Of a stretch of DNA of 64,000 nucleotides, positions 36,388-47,200 are shown one piece after another. The DNA is from Bolinopsis microptera (lineage: Eukaryota; Ctenophora; Tentaculata; Lobata; Bolinopsidae), in the NCBI RefSeq assembly GCF_026151205.1, contig NC_087072.1, positions 1,321,375 to 1,385,374 of the forward strand. The letters are read 5' to 3'. Position 1 is the first letter of the stretch. Each line of letters starts with the position of its first letter. Position numbers and translations under genes: made by a program. The notes under the pieces are model-generated. The model did not search any database. It was given only the letters and a program-made list of their open reading frames with translations, and was not told where the DNA came from.

Positions 36388-39300
36388 CTAAGATGTAGAG
36401 ACAAGGTTATTATCGGCATTTTGGTTTATGTTACGCTTTGATTTTCTTAGTCCTGTTATACAATATAACATGAAATTAGGCCAATCGTCTTCGATGTTTT
36501 CATTTTGCTGATCGATGAGCATAGTTTTTATACAAGTTTTGTAAATGTTCAGGTTAAATAGACTAGGCGGGGAAGTTGCTGCAACATTATATCGGTTTAT
36601 TGCTAATAATGGACCTTTAAAAAATACTGAGTTGTTGTAAGGGTGTTGACCATACTTTTCTGACCATTGTGTAGTGAGAATAGAATCCAGGTTAGTATTA
36701 AATAATGGTGCACTTTTGGGAATTGTTTTCTTGAGAGACAATGGTACTAGATTAGGAAAGTTTTTCAATTTATGCATTAAAATGAGTGCGTTCTTTACAA
36801 TGATACTGTGTACTGTCAATATTTTATGTGAATAAAAGCCAGACTTGGTACTTGCTGGGGGGATACCGTCCTTGTACCAGTAATTGACGAAACCAGGTAA
36901 TACTGCTCGAAGGCCCATTTTCTGTTTTACAAAAAGCGATTCAATATGAGACTTGGCAGCAAAACCCCATACAAGGCTGCAATAATTAAGGTGTGACTGC
37001 ACAAAACTTTGATAAATTTGAAGACGTGCTTCGAGAGGCAGATATTTTTTAAGTTTGTACATGACTCCTATGTATCTGGACATTTTCATTTTCATGGCAG
37101 AAATATGATGGGACCAGTTTAGTTTATCATCTATTATAACTCCTAAAAAACGGGCTTCTGTTTTTCTCTCAATTGTGACACCAGAAATTGCCACATCACG
37201 ATAATTAAGATTTCTTTGTCGAGAGAAGATCATATAATTTGTTTTCTTAAGGTTGAGAGCTAAACCATTATTATCTACCCATTTAACTAAAGCATCGCTA
37301 AGAGTTATTAGTTTATCGTAAACTTCATTAAGATTTTCTCCTATCAGGAAGATGTTGGCATCATCTGCGTACATAATGAAATTTGCTATATCTGATATTT
37401 GAGGTAGGTCGTTTATGTAGATTATAAAAAGTAAAGGTCCTAATATTGACCCTTGAGGCACGCCGTATAAAATTTGGTTGGTTGAAGATTTTGACGAGCC
37501 AATTGATACAAACTGTTTCCTGTTAGTGAGATATGACTTAAACCAGTTTAAGGCTTGACCCCTTATGCCGTAATGGTCCAGCTTGCGCAAGAGTATGGAA
37601 TGATCCACAAGGTCGAAAGCTTTGCTGAAGTCGATTAAAAGAAGTAAAGTTACCTGCTTTTTAGACATTGAATTAAGAATGGTGTCTTTTGCGTTGAGAA
37701 GAGCATGTTCACAAGACCTACCCGGGCGAAAACCGTATTGGTTTTCACATAGTATGCTGTATTTATCTAAAAAACTTATAACTCGGTTATGCATAAGCTT
37801 TTCAAATACTTTAGAGAAAGAAGCAAGAAGAGATATTGGCCTGTAATTTTTTATGTCAGATTTAGATCCACCTTTGTGAATTGGGACCACCTTCGCTTCT
37901 TTCAAAGCCTGTGGAAAGATCCCCTGTTCAAAAGAACTGTTGACAACGTGGGCTAGTACACTAGTAAAACTGGGACAGCTGTTAGCGATTTTTAGAGGTT
38001 CAATTTTAGTGTCTAGTGTGGCTTTATTCTTAAGCAGGTTTATGACGTCCTGAATTTCTGTGGCAGTGACTGGCTTTAAGTAAATACTACTTGGAGTGGC
38101 GTTGCGAAGTGTGCTATGGGTTCCACCAGGATCAAAAGTGGTCCTACTACTAATTTCAGACTTAATTTTAGGAGCGATGTTTGAGAAGTAATCGTTAAAT
38201 TTTTCTGCTACAGCTGCCGGAGTGCTGATTGAGCCGTCTTCGTCAGTCAGTTTAATTGAAGTAGGTTTAGATTTTTTCCTATTAAGAAGACTGTTTATCA
38301 TTTGCCACTGCTTCTTAGAATTTTCTTTGTTTTGCTCAAAAAATTTTTTGAAGTGCTTGTTTTTAGCTTTATCGATGTGTTTATTACAAAACTTCTTCAG
38401 ACGGTCATATTTACTGCGGTTACTATCAGATGGTTCCTTAACAAAATCATAATATGACTCATTTTTACGTTCTATAGCTTCTTCGAGCCAGGGCAGCATC
38501 CATGGTTTCGGATTAACACGTTCATTTTGTCTTCGTGATTGTCTTTTTGTGGGATAGGCAGACTCGTAAATCTTATTATAAGCCGTATTTAAATTATTGA
38601 ACTGTTCGTTGGCATCATTGGTATTGTTAAAAATTTCTGACCAACTTTCATCTGTAATTAAGTCTCTGAATTTTTGATTGTTGGTGTCGTTAAATCTACG
38701 TGTTTCAGTTTGAGATACATTTTGTGAGTTAGACGCAGAGCGGTAGCTGCTGGTTGGCGTGTTATCAAGATTTATTGTAGTGACTATTGCTAAGTGATCA
38801 GACATATCTGTCGTTAAGACGTTACAGCTTATTGTATCCTCAAGATTGTTTGTGTAGATGTGGTCAATAAGCGTGGCACTATGGTCCGTTAGGCGAGTTG
38901 GGCGTGATACAATTTGAATAAAACCGTAAGAGGACGCAATATCTATAATGTTCTGACATGCTTGGTCGCTGCTGTGCTTCAGTAAATCAAGGTTGAAATC
39001 TCCATGAAGCGTCATATGTTTACGGGTGTGTCTCCCTAGGTTGTGCAGCGTATTTTTGAAAATTTCTAGAAACGCTTCAGGTCTCCTAGCGGGAGAACGG
39101 TAAACATTGCCAATTATTTTCGTTCTGTTGTATCCTTTGCACTGATGGAGCTTGATAAATTGGAATTCGCCACTAGTATTAGTTGGTTCAGGGTTTGGAG
39201 TGAAAATATCAATTTTATCATAATCGACTACACGTTTGTGTACATAAGTGGCTAGCCCCCCACCTTTTCCAGATGGGCGAATTGGATCCTGGATAAATGG

Positions 39301-39861
39301 TTCATGAAATCCATCTAAGGTAACGTCGTTTATTCCGTTCGGTAATTTCCCTAAAGTGCAATTAGTTTCGTTAAAACACAATATATCATACTTATCATAA
39401 GTCTCAATATCATCACGTAGTTGATCTATATTCTTAATAAGGGATCTTATGTTCATAGAAAATGTTTTAAGTTGAGAGCAGGTAGATTTTTTCACGTTAC
39501 GTTGTTGTTTATACTGACAACTAGTTAGGAAAGATGAAATATTGCTCCAAGTTGAATCTTGATGCTCTTCGTTGGTCATGGCGTCGCCAATAAGATTAAA
39601 TCGACTATTCTGATCGTACGGATTAAATATGTCACTATTAAGTTTACTGTAGTCGTCATAGATTTCATAGTAGGTTGCGTGAAATCCAGGAATGATACTT
39701 TCACAGCAACTCGTACAGCCTAGATTATCCTTAAAACATTTGACATGGACATTACTTTGACACCATGAGCATGTGCGAATATTTCTAATAGAGTAACACC
39801 AGCCGCTGCAGCTTGAACATTTGATCTTTACTTTGTTTTCAGATGTAACAGTGGGTTCCAT
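36388..39861 (-). CDS. LINE ORF2: PHD finger-AP endonuclease-reverse transcriptase
   Basis: 1157 residues, intact. Residues 15-52 form a C4HC3 PHD-like finger (C15, C18, C31, C34, H39, C42, C49, C52). The AP endonuclease spans about 130-380: LKTFSMNIRSL, ILCFNETNCT (catalytic Glu), SGKGGGLATYV, MTLHGDFNLDLL and TDMSDHLAIV. The RT spans about 640-900: VVPIHKGGSKSDIKNYRPIS, LLLLIDFSKAFDLVDHSIL, YGVPQGSILGPLLFIIYIND and FIMYADDANIF, with YADD near residue 830. The thumb/tail follows. The protein would nick target DNA and prime reverse transcription from the 3' OH. All visible catalytic residues are present. It lies 629 bp downstream of ORF1 in the same inserted element. Confidence 0.93.
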   Translation of the reverse strand: MEPTVTSENKVKIKCSSCSGWCYSIRNIRTCSWCQSNVHVKCFKDNLGCTSCCESIIPGFHATYYEIYDDYSKLNSDIFNPYDQNSRFNLIGDAMTNEEHQDSTWSNISSFLTSCQYKQQRNVKKSTCSQLKTFSMNIRSLIKNIDQLRDDIETYDKYDILCFNETNCTLGKLPNGINDVTLDGFHEPFIQDPIRPSGKGGGLATYVHKRVVDYDKIDIFTPNPEPTNTSGEFQFIKLHQCKGYNRTKIIGNVYRSPARRPEAFLEIFKNTLHNLGRHTRKHMTLHGDFNLDLLKHSSDQACQNIIDIASSYGFIQIVSRPTRLTDHSATLIDHIYTNNLEDTISCNVLTTDMSDHLAIVTTINLDNTPTSSYRSASNSQNVSQTETRRFNDTNNQKFRDLITDESWSEIFNNTNDANEQFNNLNTAYNKIYESAYPTKRQSRRQNERVNPKPWMLPWLEEAIERKNESYYDFVKEPSDSNRSKYDRLKKFCNKHIDKAKNKHFKKFFEQNKENSKKQWQMINSLLNRKKSKPTSIKLTDEDGSISTPAAVAEKFNDYFSNIAPKIKSEISSRTTFDPGGTHSTLRNATPSSIYLKPVTATEIQDVINLLKNKATLDTKIEPLKIANSCPSFTSVLAHVVNSSFEQGIFPQALKEAKVVPIHKGGSKSDIKNYRPISLLASFSKVFEKLMHNRVISFLDKYSILCENQYGFRPGRSCEHALLNAKDTILNSMSKKQVTLLLLIDFSKAFDLVDHSILLRKLDHYGIRGQALNWFKSYLTNRKQFVSIGSSKSSTNQILYGVPQGSILGPLLFIIYINDLPQISDIANFIMYADDANIFLIGENLNEVYDKLITLSDALVKWVDNNGLALNLKKTNYMIFSRQRNLNYRDVAISGVTIERKTEARFLGVIIDDKLNWSHHISAMKMKMSRYIGVMYKLKKYLPLEARLQIYQSFVQSHLNYCSLVWGFAAKSHIESLFVKQKMGLRAVLPGFVNYWYKDGIPPASTKSGFYSHKILTVHSIIVKNALILMHKLKNFPNLVPLSLKKTIPKSAPLFNTNLDSILTTQWSEKYGQHPYNNSVFFKGPLLAINRYNVAATSPPSLFNLNIYKTCIKTMLIDQQNENIEDDWPNFMLYCITGLRKSKRNINQNADNNLVSTS

Positions 39862-40490
39862 TTATAACTAAATATTATGATTATGTTACTGATAGTATAT
39901 ACAACTATAGTTCAAATCAGATTCTTTCACGAGAACCGGAGGTCCTGTATGCTACAGAATCGTGATATGATTTAAAAGTAAATTATATTAAAATCGGATA
40001 ATTAAGTGAAATAAAGTGTCTTTATCTAGGGCCTTATCAGTATGATTTAAGTAACTGATTTGGCTAAAAAATAGAAATCGAATAAAGTGGTTGCTTTTGT
40101 GTTGTGTAGTTTTGTGAGGTGTTATTTGTATTTGATTTGTTTGTAGCGTTTACGTAATAAGGGACTATCGCACTGAACTTGAGTAATACTGAAGAGAACG
40201 CACTTGATTATTTATAGATTTGTATGTGAATTTTGAATGTTGTATAGAGTTATGAAATCTCATTGATTTAGGATGATACAGATTTGTAGAGTAAAATGTT
40301 TTGTGTGCGATCGGGTGATAAGAGATACTGATAATGGATGAACTTATCAGATAATGAGAAATATTCCACCAATCAGATCATTTCATTATATGATCTATCT
40401 TGGTAACGATCTGTTAAAGGTGGACTGGAAGTTGAGAAAAAATTGAATCGTATTTTTTAATCAAAATGGTATCAATGATTTGTAAAGCGC

Positions 40491-42260
40491 TCAGCTTCGG
40501 TTATATCTGGAGAGACTGTTAGGCTTGTGGTGATAGAGCCACTCACAGTTCCTGTGACGTCTCTGTTCAGATCCACATAACTTGCCAACGCAGTTAACAA
40601 GTTCATGTGCCATTACCCTTTGCACCTCGTGATATAAGTGGATGCCATGTCTGTCGTTGCAGTCCCATACGTAGTATGAGTTAACACGCTTGATCACGGC
40701 ATGGGCATCGAAAAAACTCAGATTTGGAATATCCTTAGCCAGGTTCAACATTATGATATTAAAAGCGTCAATCTCTGCATTCAACCAGTTAAATTTAGTC
40801 ATAGATAAAGCACAAAACATAAACTCGGTATTCTTGTTATTGTTACAAGAGTCTATAAAACGGGGACAGAAATTGTCCGCAAGACTCCTGGCCGACTGCC
40901 CATACCTAGCTAGGTCATTAATGCCGCAGGAAAGTACGACTGCTTTAGAATGTTTGAACTCATGTTGATGTTCCAGTGAGTTCACTAGTTGATAGTTAAG
41001 GCGCTTTTGACATCGGTGGCCAGGTATCTGGTCGAACAGCCATTCTGGTGTTTCTCGGTGTATTGAGTCGTGAATGAAGAGGACTCTGGAGTGACGGGAC
41101 GTTGGTGACTGTATCTGTGTAGGTGGTGCAACAGGCGGTACCCGAGTAGGGGCTGCAGGTGCTGGCAAGGCCGTGGGATCAGGCTGTTTCAACTTGCGAA
41201 GAGTGAACGAGATTCGTGGCTGCCTTAACATAGGATCACGTTCAATGCCGTGCTGCCAGTGGTTCTGATCAGATCGAGACATTGCAAAGACAGAGCCGTG
41301 CTCAAGCGGGATGTTATGCTCAACGAAAGGGCCTGTCGACGTTGACATTCTCATAATTCTGGTAGAGCCAAATGATGCAGTGTAAATCAGACTATCTTCT
41401 ACAATGCTAGATTCGCTGTCACTATGCAATGGAATACCAACTGACCCGTCCTTATAGTAAGTACAGAGGCAGGTGTAGTTCGTGGGTGTAATGTCAGGAT
41501 CGGATTTATGCAAACAATCAAAAATGCGCTGTAGGACAGGTGGCAAGGGCTTATCATGGGTTGCACGGTGGTTGGTTCTGCCATAACTGTAAGGTACCAA
41601 GCCAAAATATGACGTTGAACGGCCCCCCGGGTGTTTCATGTTAAAGTCAAGCTCGCGGTAGATTTCATCAAAAGAAAGTTCACCAAAGTCACAGTCCAAA
41701 AATCTTACCGGAGGTGGTGGGTTAGGTATACTTTCTACTTCACCGGAAGGGGAGAGAGTCTGTGGAGAACTACTGCTAGCTGCTTCAACGATGAGAGAGG
41801 TCTGCTTCCTGGACTCTTCAGAGACTTCCTGGATCACAGTGCAGGCTCGTTCCGTGATGCTGTTGACCGCCTTCTCAACCTCTTCATTAACGGTACATGA
41901 AATGAGTTTTAGACTCGCAGTTAATTTGTTCATTGTCTCGTCAGCGTCTAGGGCACATTGGCCTAATAAATGTTTCCGTAAAAAAGAAATTTTGTTGTCC
42001 GTTGTGCTTGCTTTAGTAGCACTTTTCGAAAGGAGGCGGAGTCTTTCGAACTCAAAATCTAAATCGGGAGCAGGCAGTAAGCTTAACAAGTGAAGGCATG
42101 TTGTTGCTGCAAACGTGTAATTCCCTGACACCCCAAGCCCCAACATACCGATAGGAGGTGCTTCTGAGTCAGCGATTGACTCAGAAGCAGCTTTAGAAGC
42201 TAGTTTCTTCCTCTGGGATGATGTAGGTGTAGAGGTATTAGGTGTAGAATTTCGTCGCAT
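40491..42260 (-). CDS. LINE ORF1: AlkB-like dioxygenase fused to SGNH hydrolase
   Basis: 589 residues, intact. The N-terminal 180 residues are Ser/Thr-rich with a helical segment (about 105-160). Residues about 185-357 match the AlkB 2OG-Fe(II) dioxygenase fold: FGLVPYSYG, a PLPPVLQRIF helix, iron ligands H279 and D281 (PLHSDSE), ASFGSTRIMRM, distal ligand H337 (HWQHGI), and R349-x5-R355 (RISFTLR) for 2-oxoglutarate. A Pro-rich linker leads to an SGNH/GDSL hydrolase at about 390-560: VLFIHDS (block I, Ser399), VLSCGINDLARYG (block III, N448), and NDRHGIHLYHE (block V, His541). Esterase-type ORF1 proteins are known in CR1/L2-like LINEs. AlkB domains are known for removing alkyl lesions from nucleic acids, including viral RNA. 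The joint architecture suggests element RNA repair or demethylation, which is inference. Confidence 0.85.
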   Translation of the reverse strand: MRRNSTPNTSTPTSSQRKKLASKAASESIADSEAPPIGMLGLGVSGNYTFAATTCLHLLSLLPAPDLDFEFERLRLLSKSATKASTTDNKISFLRKHLLGQCALDADETMNKLTASLKLISCTVNEEVEKAVNSITERACTVIQEVSEESRKQTSLIVEAASSSSPQTLSPSGEVESIPNPPPPVRFLDCDFGELSFDEIYRELDFNMKHPGGRSTSYFGLVPYSYGRTNHRATHDKPLPPVLQRIFDCLHKSDPDITPTNYTCLCTYYKDGSVGIPLHSDSESSIVEDSLIYTASFGSTRIMRMSTSTGPFVEHNIPLEHGSVFAMSRSDQNHWQHGIERDPMLRQPRISFTLRKLKQPDPTALPAPAAPTRVPPVAPPTQIQSPTSRHSRVLFIHDSIHRETPEWLFDQIPGHRCQKRLNYQLVNSLEHQHEFKHSKAVVLSCGINDLARYGQSARSLADNFCPRFIDSCNNNKNTEFMFCALSMTKFNWLNAEIDAFNIIMLNLAKDIPNLSFFDAHAVIKRVNSYYVWDCNDRHGIHLYHEVQRVMAHELVNCVGKLCGSEQRRHRNCEWLYHHKPNSLSRYNRS

Positions 42261-42374
42261 GATCAGTATAAATCACAAGCTCAGTGCGATAAGAAAAGGT
42301 AGATTACAGAGGAAAAATATTGATGCGTAATGAAAGTAGTAAAATGATAAGTGAAAATGCGTAATGAAAGTAGT

Positions 42375-42510
42375 AAAATGATATAACATTTCTAAATTAT
42401 CCCTACACATTTGTAAATAATTAGAATTGTGTAACTTAAATTATTTCAGAATTACAACTACTGTGTACTCAATAAAGTAATTATCACTTTTGTACCCTAT
42501 CCTTGTATCC
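42375..42510 (+). pseudogene. LINE 'family A' copy 2, 3' UTR end
   Basis: This segment (acatttctaaattatcccta ... tatcacttttgtaccc) continues the 3' UTR of the copy interrupted at 36000 and matches 28150-28285 with few differences. It marks the right border of the nested LINE. Confidence 0.85.
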
Positions 42511-42870
42511 TTGAAACCTACACCCTGTCCCCCATCAGGGTTCGCAGTTCCTCTTTAAAGTTTGTCCCAACTTCTCTCAGTAACATAGACAAATAGCTTT
42601 GGCTCAGTCGGCCTTGCTGTGCTCTACCATGCATTGGTTCGCATAAGACTAAATCACTGGCAAGCAGGATGCCTGATGCAGTGTCCCGCCATTTTTAATC
42701 TCATGCTCCGTAACTTGTTTGACAGCTTAGGTAGGCTACCATACAAAGTAACATTGCTGACCTTGTCCTTTAAAGGTCAGCAAACTTTTCTCTTGAGCCT
42801 TTGTCAGGGTTTCTGAACTGTAGAGTAGTACCGATTTGCAAGCCACAATTTAATATTCGTTAATTATAAA

Positions 42871-44145
42871 GGGTGGCCCAAAAGTAACTGCCCACATGCA
42901 ACCCTTTAATTACTCACGTAATTCTTCTTAAAATTGCACAGAAATTTCAGAGATTATAGATATGGGTAAAACTTAGATTACCTGAAAGTTTCGTCAAATT
43001 TAATTAATTACAGTGGGTGTGGCACGCCAATCCCTCTTTTTCGCTATTGTCACCATAAAGTGATAACGATTTCAGCTAGGAACTTCAAAGTTTCTAGACA
43101 CATTTGAGATTACTGATTGGGTGACGAAATCACTGATTATGTGCCAAGATCACATATCTGCAATATCTTAAAAGGGTCATAACTCGGTTAAATTGTGAAC
43201 AACCAACTTGAAATTTTGGGAAAGCACTTCAATTATCAAGCCAAATGTGTCTAGAGACTTTGAAGTTCCTAGCTGATAGCGTTCTTACTTTATAATTACT
43301 AGCAGGAAAATAATTATTACCTAGTATTTAATTCGCGTTTTTGACACCACTTGGGGGTCCAAATTTTGGGCTCTAAAACCATTATTCCTTGGCCAATTTT
43401 TTATTTTTTCATGCTGATTCGGAGGCCATTAAAGCATTTGACCCAGTTAAAAAAGTTTCAGTTGTATATCTTTTACGGTTTTTGCGGAAAGTCGCGTTAA
43501 AGTTGATGCCGTGGTGTAAGTAAAATGGTACGGATATACACGCTAACACCTTACTCTTGATCAGATTGGGTGACGAGATCACTGATTGAGTGCAGAGATC
43601 ACTGACTGAGTGCTCGGATCACGTATCCGATGAATTTTGAAATGGTCATAACTCAGCCAAATTTTGAACAATGAACTTGAAACTTTGGGAAAGGTTTTAA
43701 ATTATCAAGCCAAATGTGTGCAAAAAATTTGGAGTTCTTAGCTTAAAGCGTTCTCATTTTATGAAGACAATAGTGAAAAAGAGGGAGTGTCACGCCACGC
43801 CCACTGTAATTGGGCGTGGCTTACGAAACTTTCAGGAAATCTAAGTTTGACCCATATCTATAATCTCTGAAATTTTGGTGCAATTTGGAGACTAATTACG
43901 TGAGTTATTAAGAGGTTGCGTGTGGGTAGTCACTTATGGGCCACCCTGTAGTAAGATGGTAACAATAGTGAAAAAGAGGGAGTGGTGTGCCACACCTAAT
44001 GTAATTAATTAGATTTTACGAAACTTTCAGGAAATTTAAGTTTAACCCATATCTGTAATCTCTGAAATTTCTATGCAATTCTAAGAAGAATTACGTGAGT
44101 TATTAAAGGGTTGCGTGTGGGCAGTTACTTCTTGATCACCCTGTA
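42871..44145. mobile_element. Mariner-like foldback element with an extra right arm
   Basis: A left arm of about 190 bp (42871-43075) starts GGGTGGCCCAAAAGTAACTG and is mirrored by a right arm ending GGGCCACCCTGTA (43765-43950). A second, tandem right arm ends ATCACCCTGTA at 44145. The TACAGGGTGG-type ends fit Tc1/mariner elements with TA target sites. Inside, a direct repeat (43085-43300 and 43559-43760, core attatcaagccaaatgtgt) sits between the arms. No transposase is coded. It lies just upstream of the AK7 start. Confidence 0.75.
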
Positions 44146-44288
44146 TCTTGGCTTATTTGAATTATATGAAGGTAGTTTCAAATTGTAGAAATGGGAACAT
44201 TAGTCGTGTTCATTATGTATTTCTTTTCGTGATTATCAAGTATTTACAATTTAAACATTTGAATGCTTTTAGGGGCCCTTGTAACAAA

Positions 44289-47200
44289 ATGGCAAGAGTT
44301 TTCATCAACAATGTTGACAGTTACACTGGAGAGCAGCTTGCTAAGGTACTTTCAGAAATATTTATTTTCTCTCCTACAAATTACAATCTATATTATCAAG
44401 ATTCACCCAAATAACTTATCTATAGTTTTAGATATTTCGTCTGCTTGTGCTTGACATAACATTAAAATAGTAAAGATGCTTGACTGACTTGTTTGTTTGT
44501 TCAGATATTTTCGAACACTGTAGTTGGTTCAACTGTAGAGGAAGCTGTTGATGACGATGAGGTCTCACAACGTGCCCAAGTTAAATACGAAGTAGTTGGT
44601 ACTCTCTCAGACAGGACTGCTGCGAAACCATCTTGTGTCACCGAGATTGTTGAGGTAGGTTGCTCTTTCAGAGCAATAATCATTTTTGAAGTCTATGTCA
44701 CAAAATTTCGGTGTCACGTTCTCTAATGAAATAGTCAATTAGGAGGGGAAGTAGTGGTAGATACGACTAAGAGGAGGGAAGAAGTAGGAGGGGAAGTAGT
44801 GGTAGATACGACTAAGAGGAGGGAAGAAGTAGGAGGGGAAGTAGTGGTAGATACGACTAAGAGGAGGAAGAAGTAGGAGGGGAAGTAGTGGTAGATACGA
44901 CTAAGAGGAGGGAAGAAGTAGGAGGGGAAGTAGTGGTAGATACGACTAAGAGGAGGGAAGAAGTAGGAGGGGAAGTATTGGTAGATACGACTAAGAGGAG
45001 GGAAGAAGTAGGAGGGGAAGTAGTGGTAGATACGACTAAGAGGAGGAAGAAGTAGGAGGGGAAGTAGTGGTAGATACGACTAAGAGGAGGGAAGAAGTAG
45101 GAGGGGAAGTAGTGGTAGATACGACTAAGAGGAGGGGAGAAGTAGGAGGGGAAATAGTGGTAGATACGACTAAGAGGAGGGGAGAAGTAGGAGGGGAAGT
45201 AGTGGTAGATACGACTAAGAGGAGGGAAGAAGTAGGAGGGGAAGTAGTGGTAGATACGACTAAGAGGAGGGAAGAAGTAGGAGGGGAAGTAGTGGTAGAT
45301 ACGACTAAGAGGAGGGAAGAAGTAGGAGGGGAAGTAGTGGTAGATACGACTAAGAGGAGGGAAGAAGTTGGAGGGGAAGTAGTGGTAGATACGACTAAGA
45401 GGAGGGAAGAAGTAGGAGGGGAAGCAGTGGTAGATACGACTAAGAAGAGGGAAGAAGTAGGGGGGGAAGTAGTGGTAGATACGACGCATTTATCTAAATA
45501 TAGATATCTCGCAGGCTAAGAATGTAGACGACCTCCTTACAGCTCTCATCCAGTGCGATGTTGTTGTGTACGATGTTTCAACTTCTGAGTCCGAGGTTGA
45601 GGACTGCTTGCTGGCTTGTAATGGTATGCTTATCACAGAAACGTGATATTTGTGTTTCTTGATTTCTATTTTTGAGACTCTAGAAAATGTCCACTTTTAA
45701 CCGTATTTTACTTTCTAATTATTTTCAACTTCAGCCCTTCATGAGCAGATTGCCAACTTCAAAAGCCCAAAAACTTTTATCTGTTTATCAAGTGTTATGA
45801 CTTGGTGCAAGACGAAACCCAACGAACCGGTTAGATTGATGCTACAGCTTATTTTCTTTTCCTATTCAATCAATAGTTACAACAAGTATTGAAATTCCTC
45901 ACAAATTTCCTGATTTTCTTACATTTCCTATTAAAAGTTACTCATCTCTCTGTTTTAGGCTATCGAGGTTAGTGTATTTGACAGGTAAAACGTTCAGTGG
46001 CGTAAAATAAAATGTGTTGCTTGTAAAAACAAATTGCAGCAGTTTCTAACTGTAGTTATTATTTGTATATTACTATGGTTTACAGTGCATTATTTGTATA
46101 TTACTATGGTGTAAAGTGCATAAAAATTGCACTGAAGGGGGCCCTTAGAAAATTCAGATATGGGTCCCTCATTTGACCATCAATTACGGTTTCCTGATTA
46201 TTCGGCTGAATGAAGGAGATTGTATTATAGAAGTCCTTTAGAAGTGTTAGCGCACCATCTTTGTGAAATTCGTCCGTGTTGCATTAACACATGTTATGTA
46301 AACAAAGCACTGATAACTGAAACTATTTTCAAGCTTTTTTGTGAGACTGAAATGATTTAGGACGAACCGGAACAGCCATTCACAGAAGAAGATTATCGCA
46401 GAAGAAAACCCCATCCTAATTTCAAGAGCGAGATTAAGTGAGTTGAGAAAACTGATAATAATTTTTTGAATCCAGTATGACTTGATCTTTTTTCTGATTC
46501 ATTTTAATCCAAATTATCTCTAACTACTTCGCTCATTTCAGTGTCGAAAAACAAGTTATCAAGTTGGGCAAAACGGTGAGTTCGATCGGTCGCCAATTTA
46601 ATACTGTGTTTACGTGGGACGCGAAGATAATTTTGTGCATATTATTGTTTGTCTAAATGCGCGGTTACCTAGCAACCTGACGATAAACTGCGGACGCGCG
46701 CAGCATCGAGATACAACTATCTTTTTGCCTTCAAATAAGTAACTAGCTGTGAAAACATACTAACATGATAGTGATAAGATTGAGAAATAAGAGAATTATA
46801 TAGAATCCTCGGCCCTCGCATGTCAGCTTCAAATACATTTCGGATACTGGATAGTCACTGTTTTAAGTGAACGGAATACGACGATGAATATTGAATGAGT
46901 TTGTCTTATTATGTTTTATCTCAGGACAAAACCAGGTTCCTGACTTATGTTGTGGCTGCGGGACTTCCGTACGGAGGAAAAGAAGACATTTTCCATTACT
47001 TCTTCAAGGTTCTTCATCTCAATATTTCCTTTTGTTTCATGGAAATTATGATATCGAAATAATGACTAGAGTCTAGACATCATTTTCAATATATGATGAA
47101 TTGTCTACGATTAATCATTAATGTTTCTGTTAACAAAACAGCATTTAACTCTCCTAACCCAAGGTGGCTTGGCACGGTGACACAGAGGCTCTGAACATCA

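Larger units (their letters stand above)
36001..42374 (-). mobile_element. Apparently intact two-ORF LINE nested in an older LINE
   Basis: Family A copy 1 reads without a break from gcataatgctatag to atataacatttctaaatt, with 60 bp between. In copy 2 these flanks lie at 35999 and 42375, so everything between is inserted. On the minus strand the insert runs from a short 5' UTR with a duplicated gcgtaatgaaagtagtaaaa unit (42323-42382), through ORF1 (42260-40491), a 629-bp spacer and ORF2 (39861-36388), to a 3' UTR and an A-rich tail (poly-T on the plus strand near 36013). Both ORFs are uninterrupted, suggesting recent and possibly active insertion. The exact target duplication was not resolved, and a small target deletion is likely. 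Confidence 0.85.

Noticed and set aside
36198-36419. 73-codon minus ORF just after ORF2
   Set aside because: It overlaps the ORF2 stop in the LINE 3' UTR and has no family signal.
44857-45519. Long ORFs on both strands across the 45-bp array (150 and 210 codons)
   Set aside because: Unit length divisible by three keeps any stop-free frame open. The region is an AK7 intron with proper donor and acceptor on each side.
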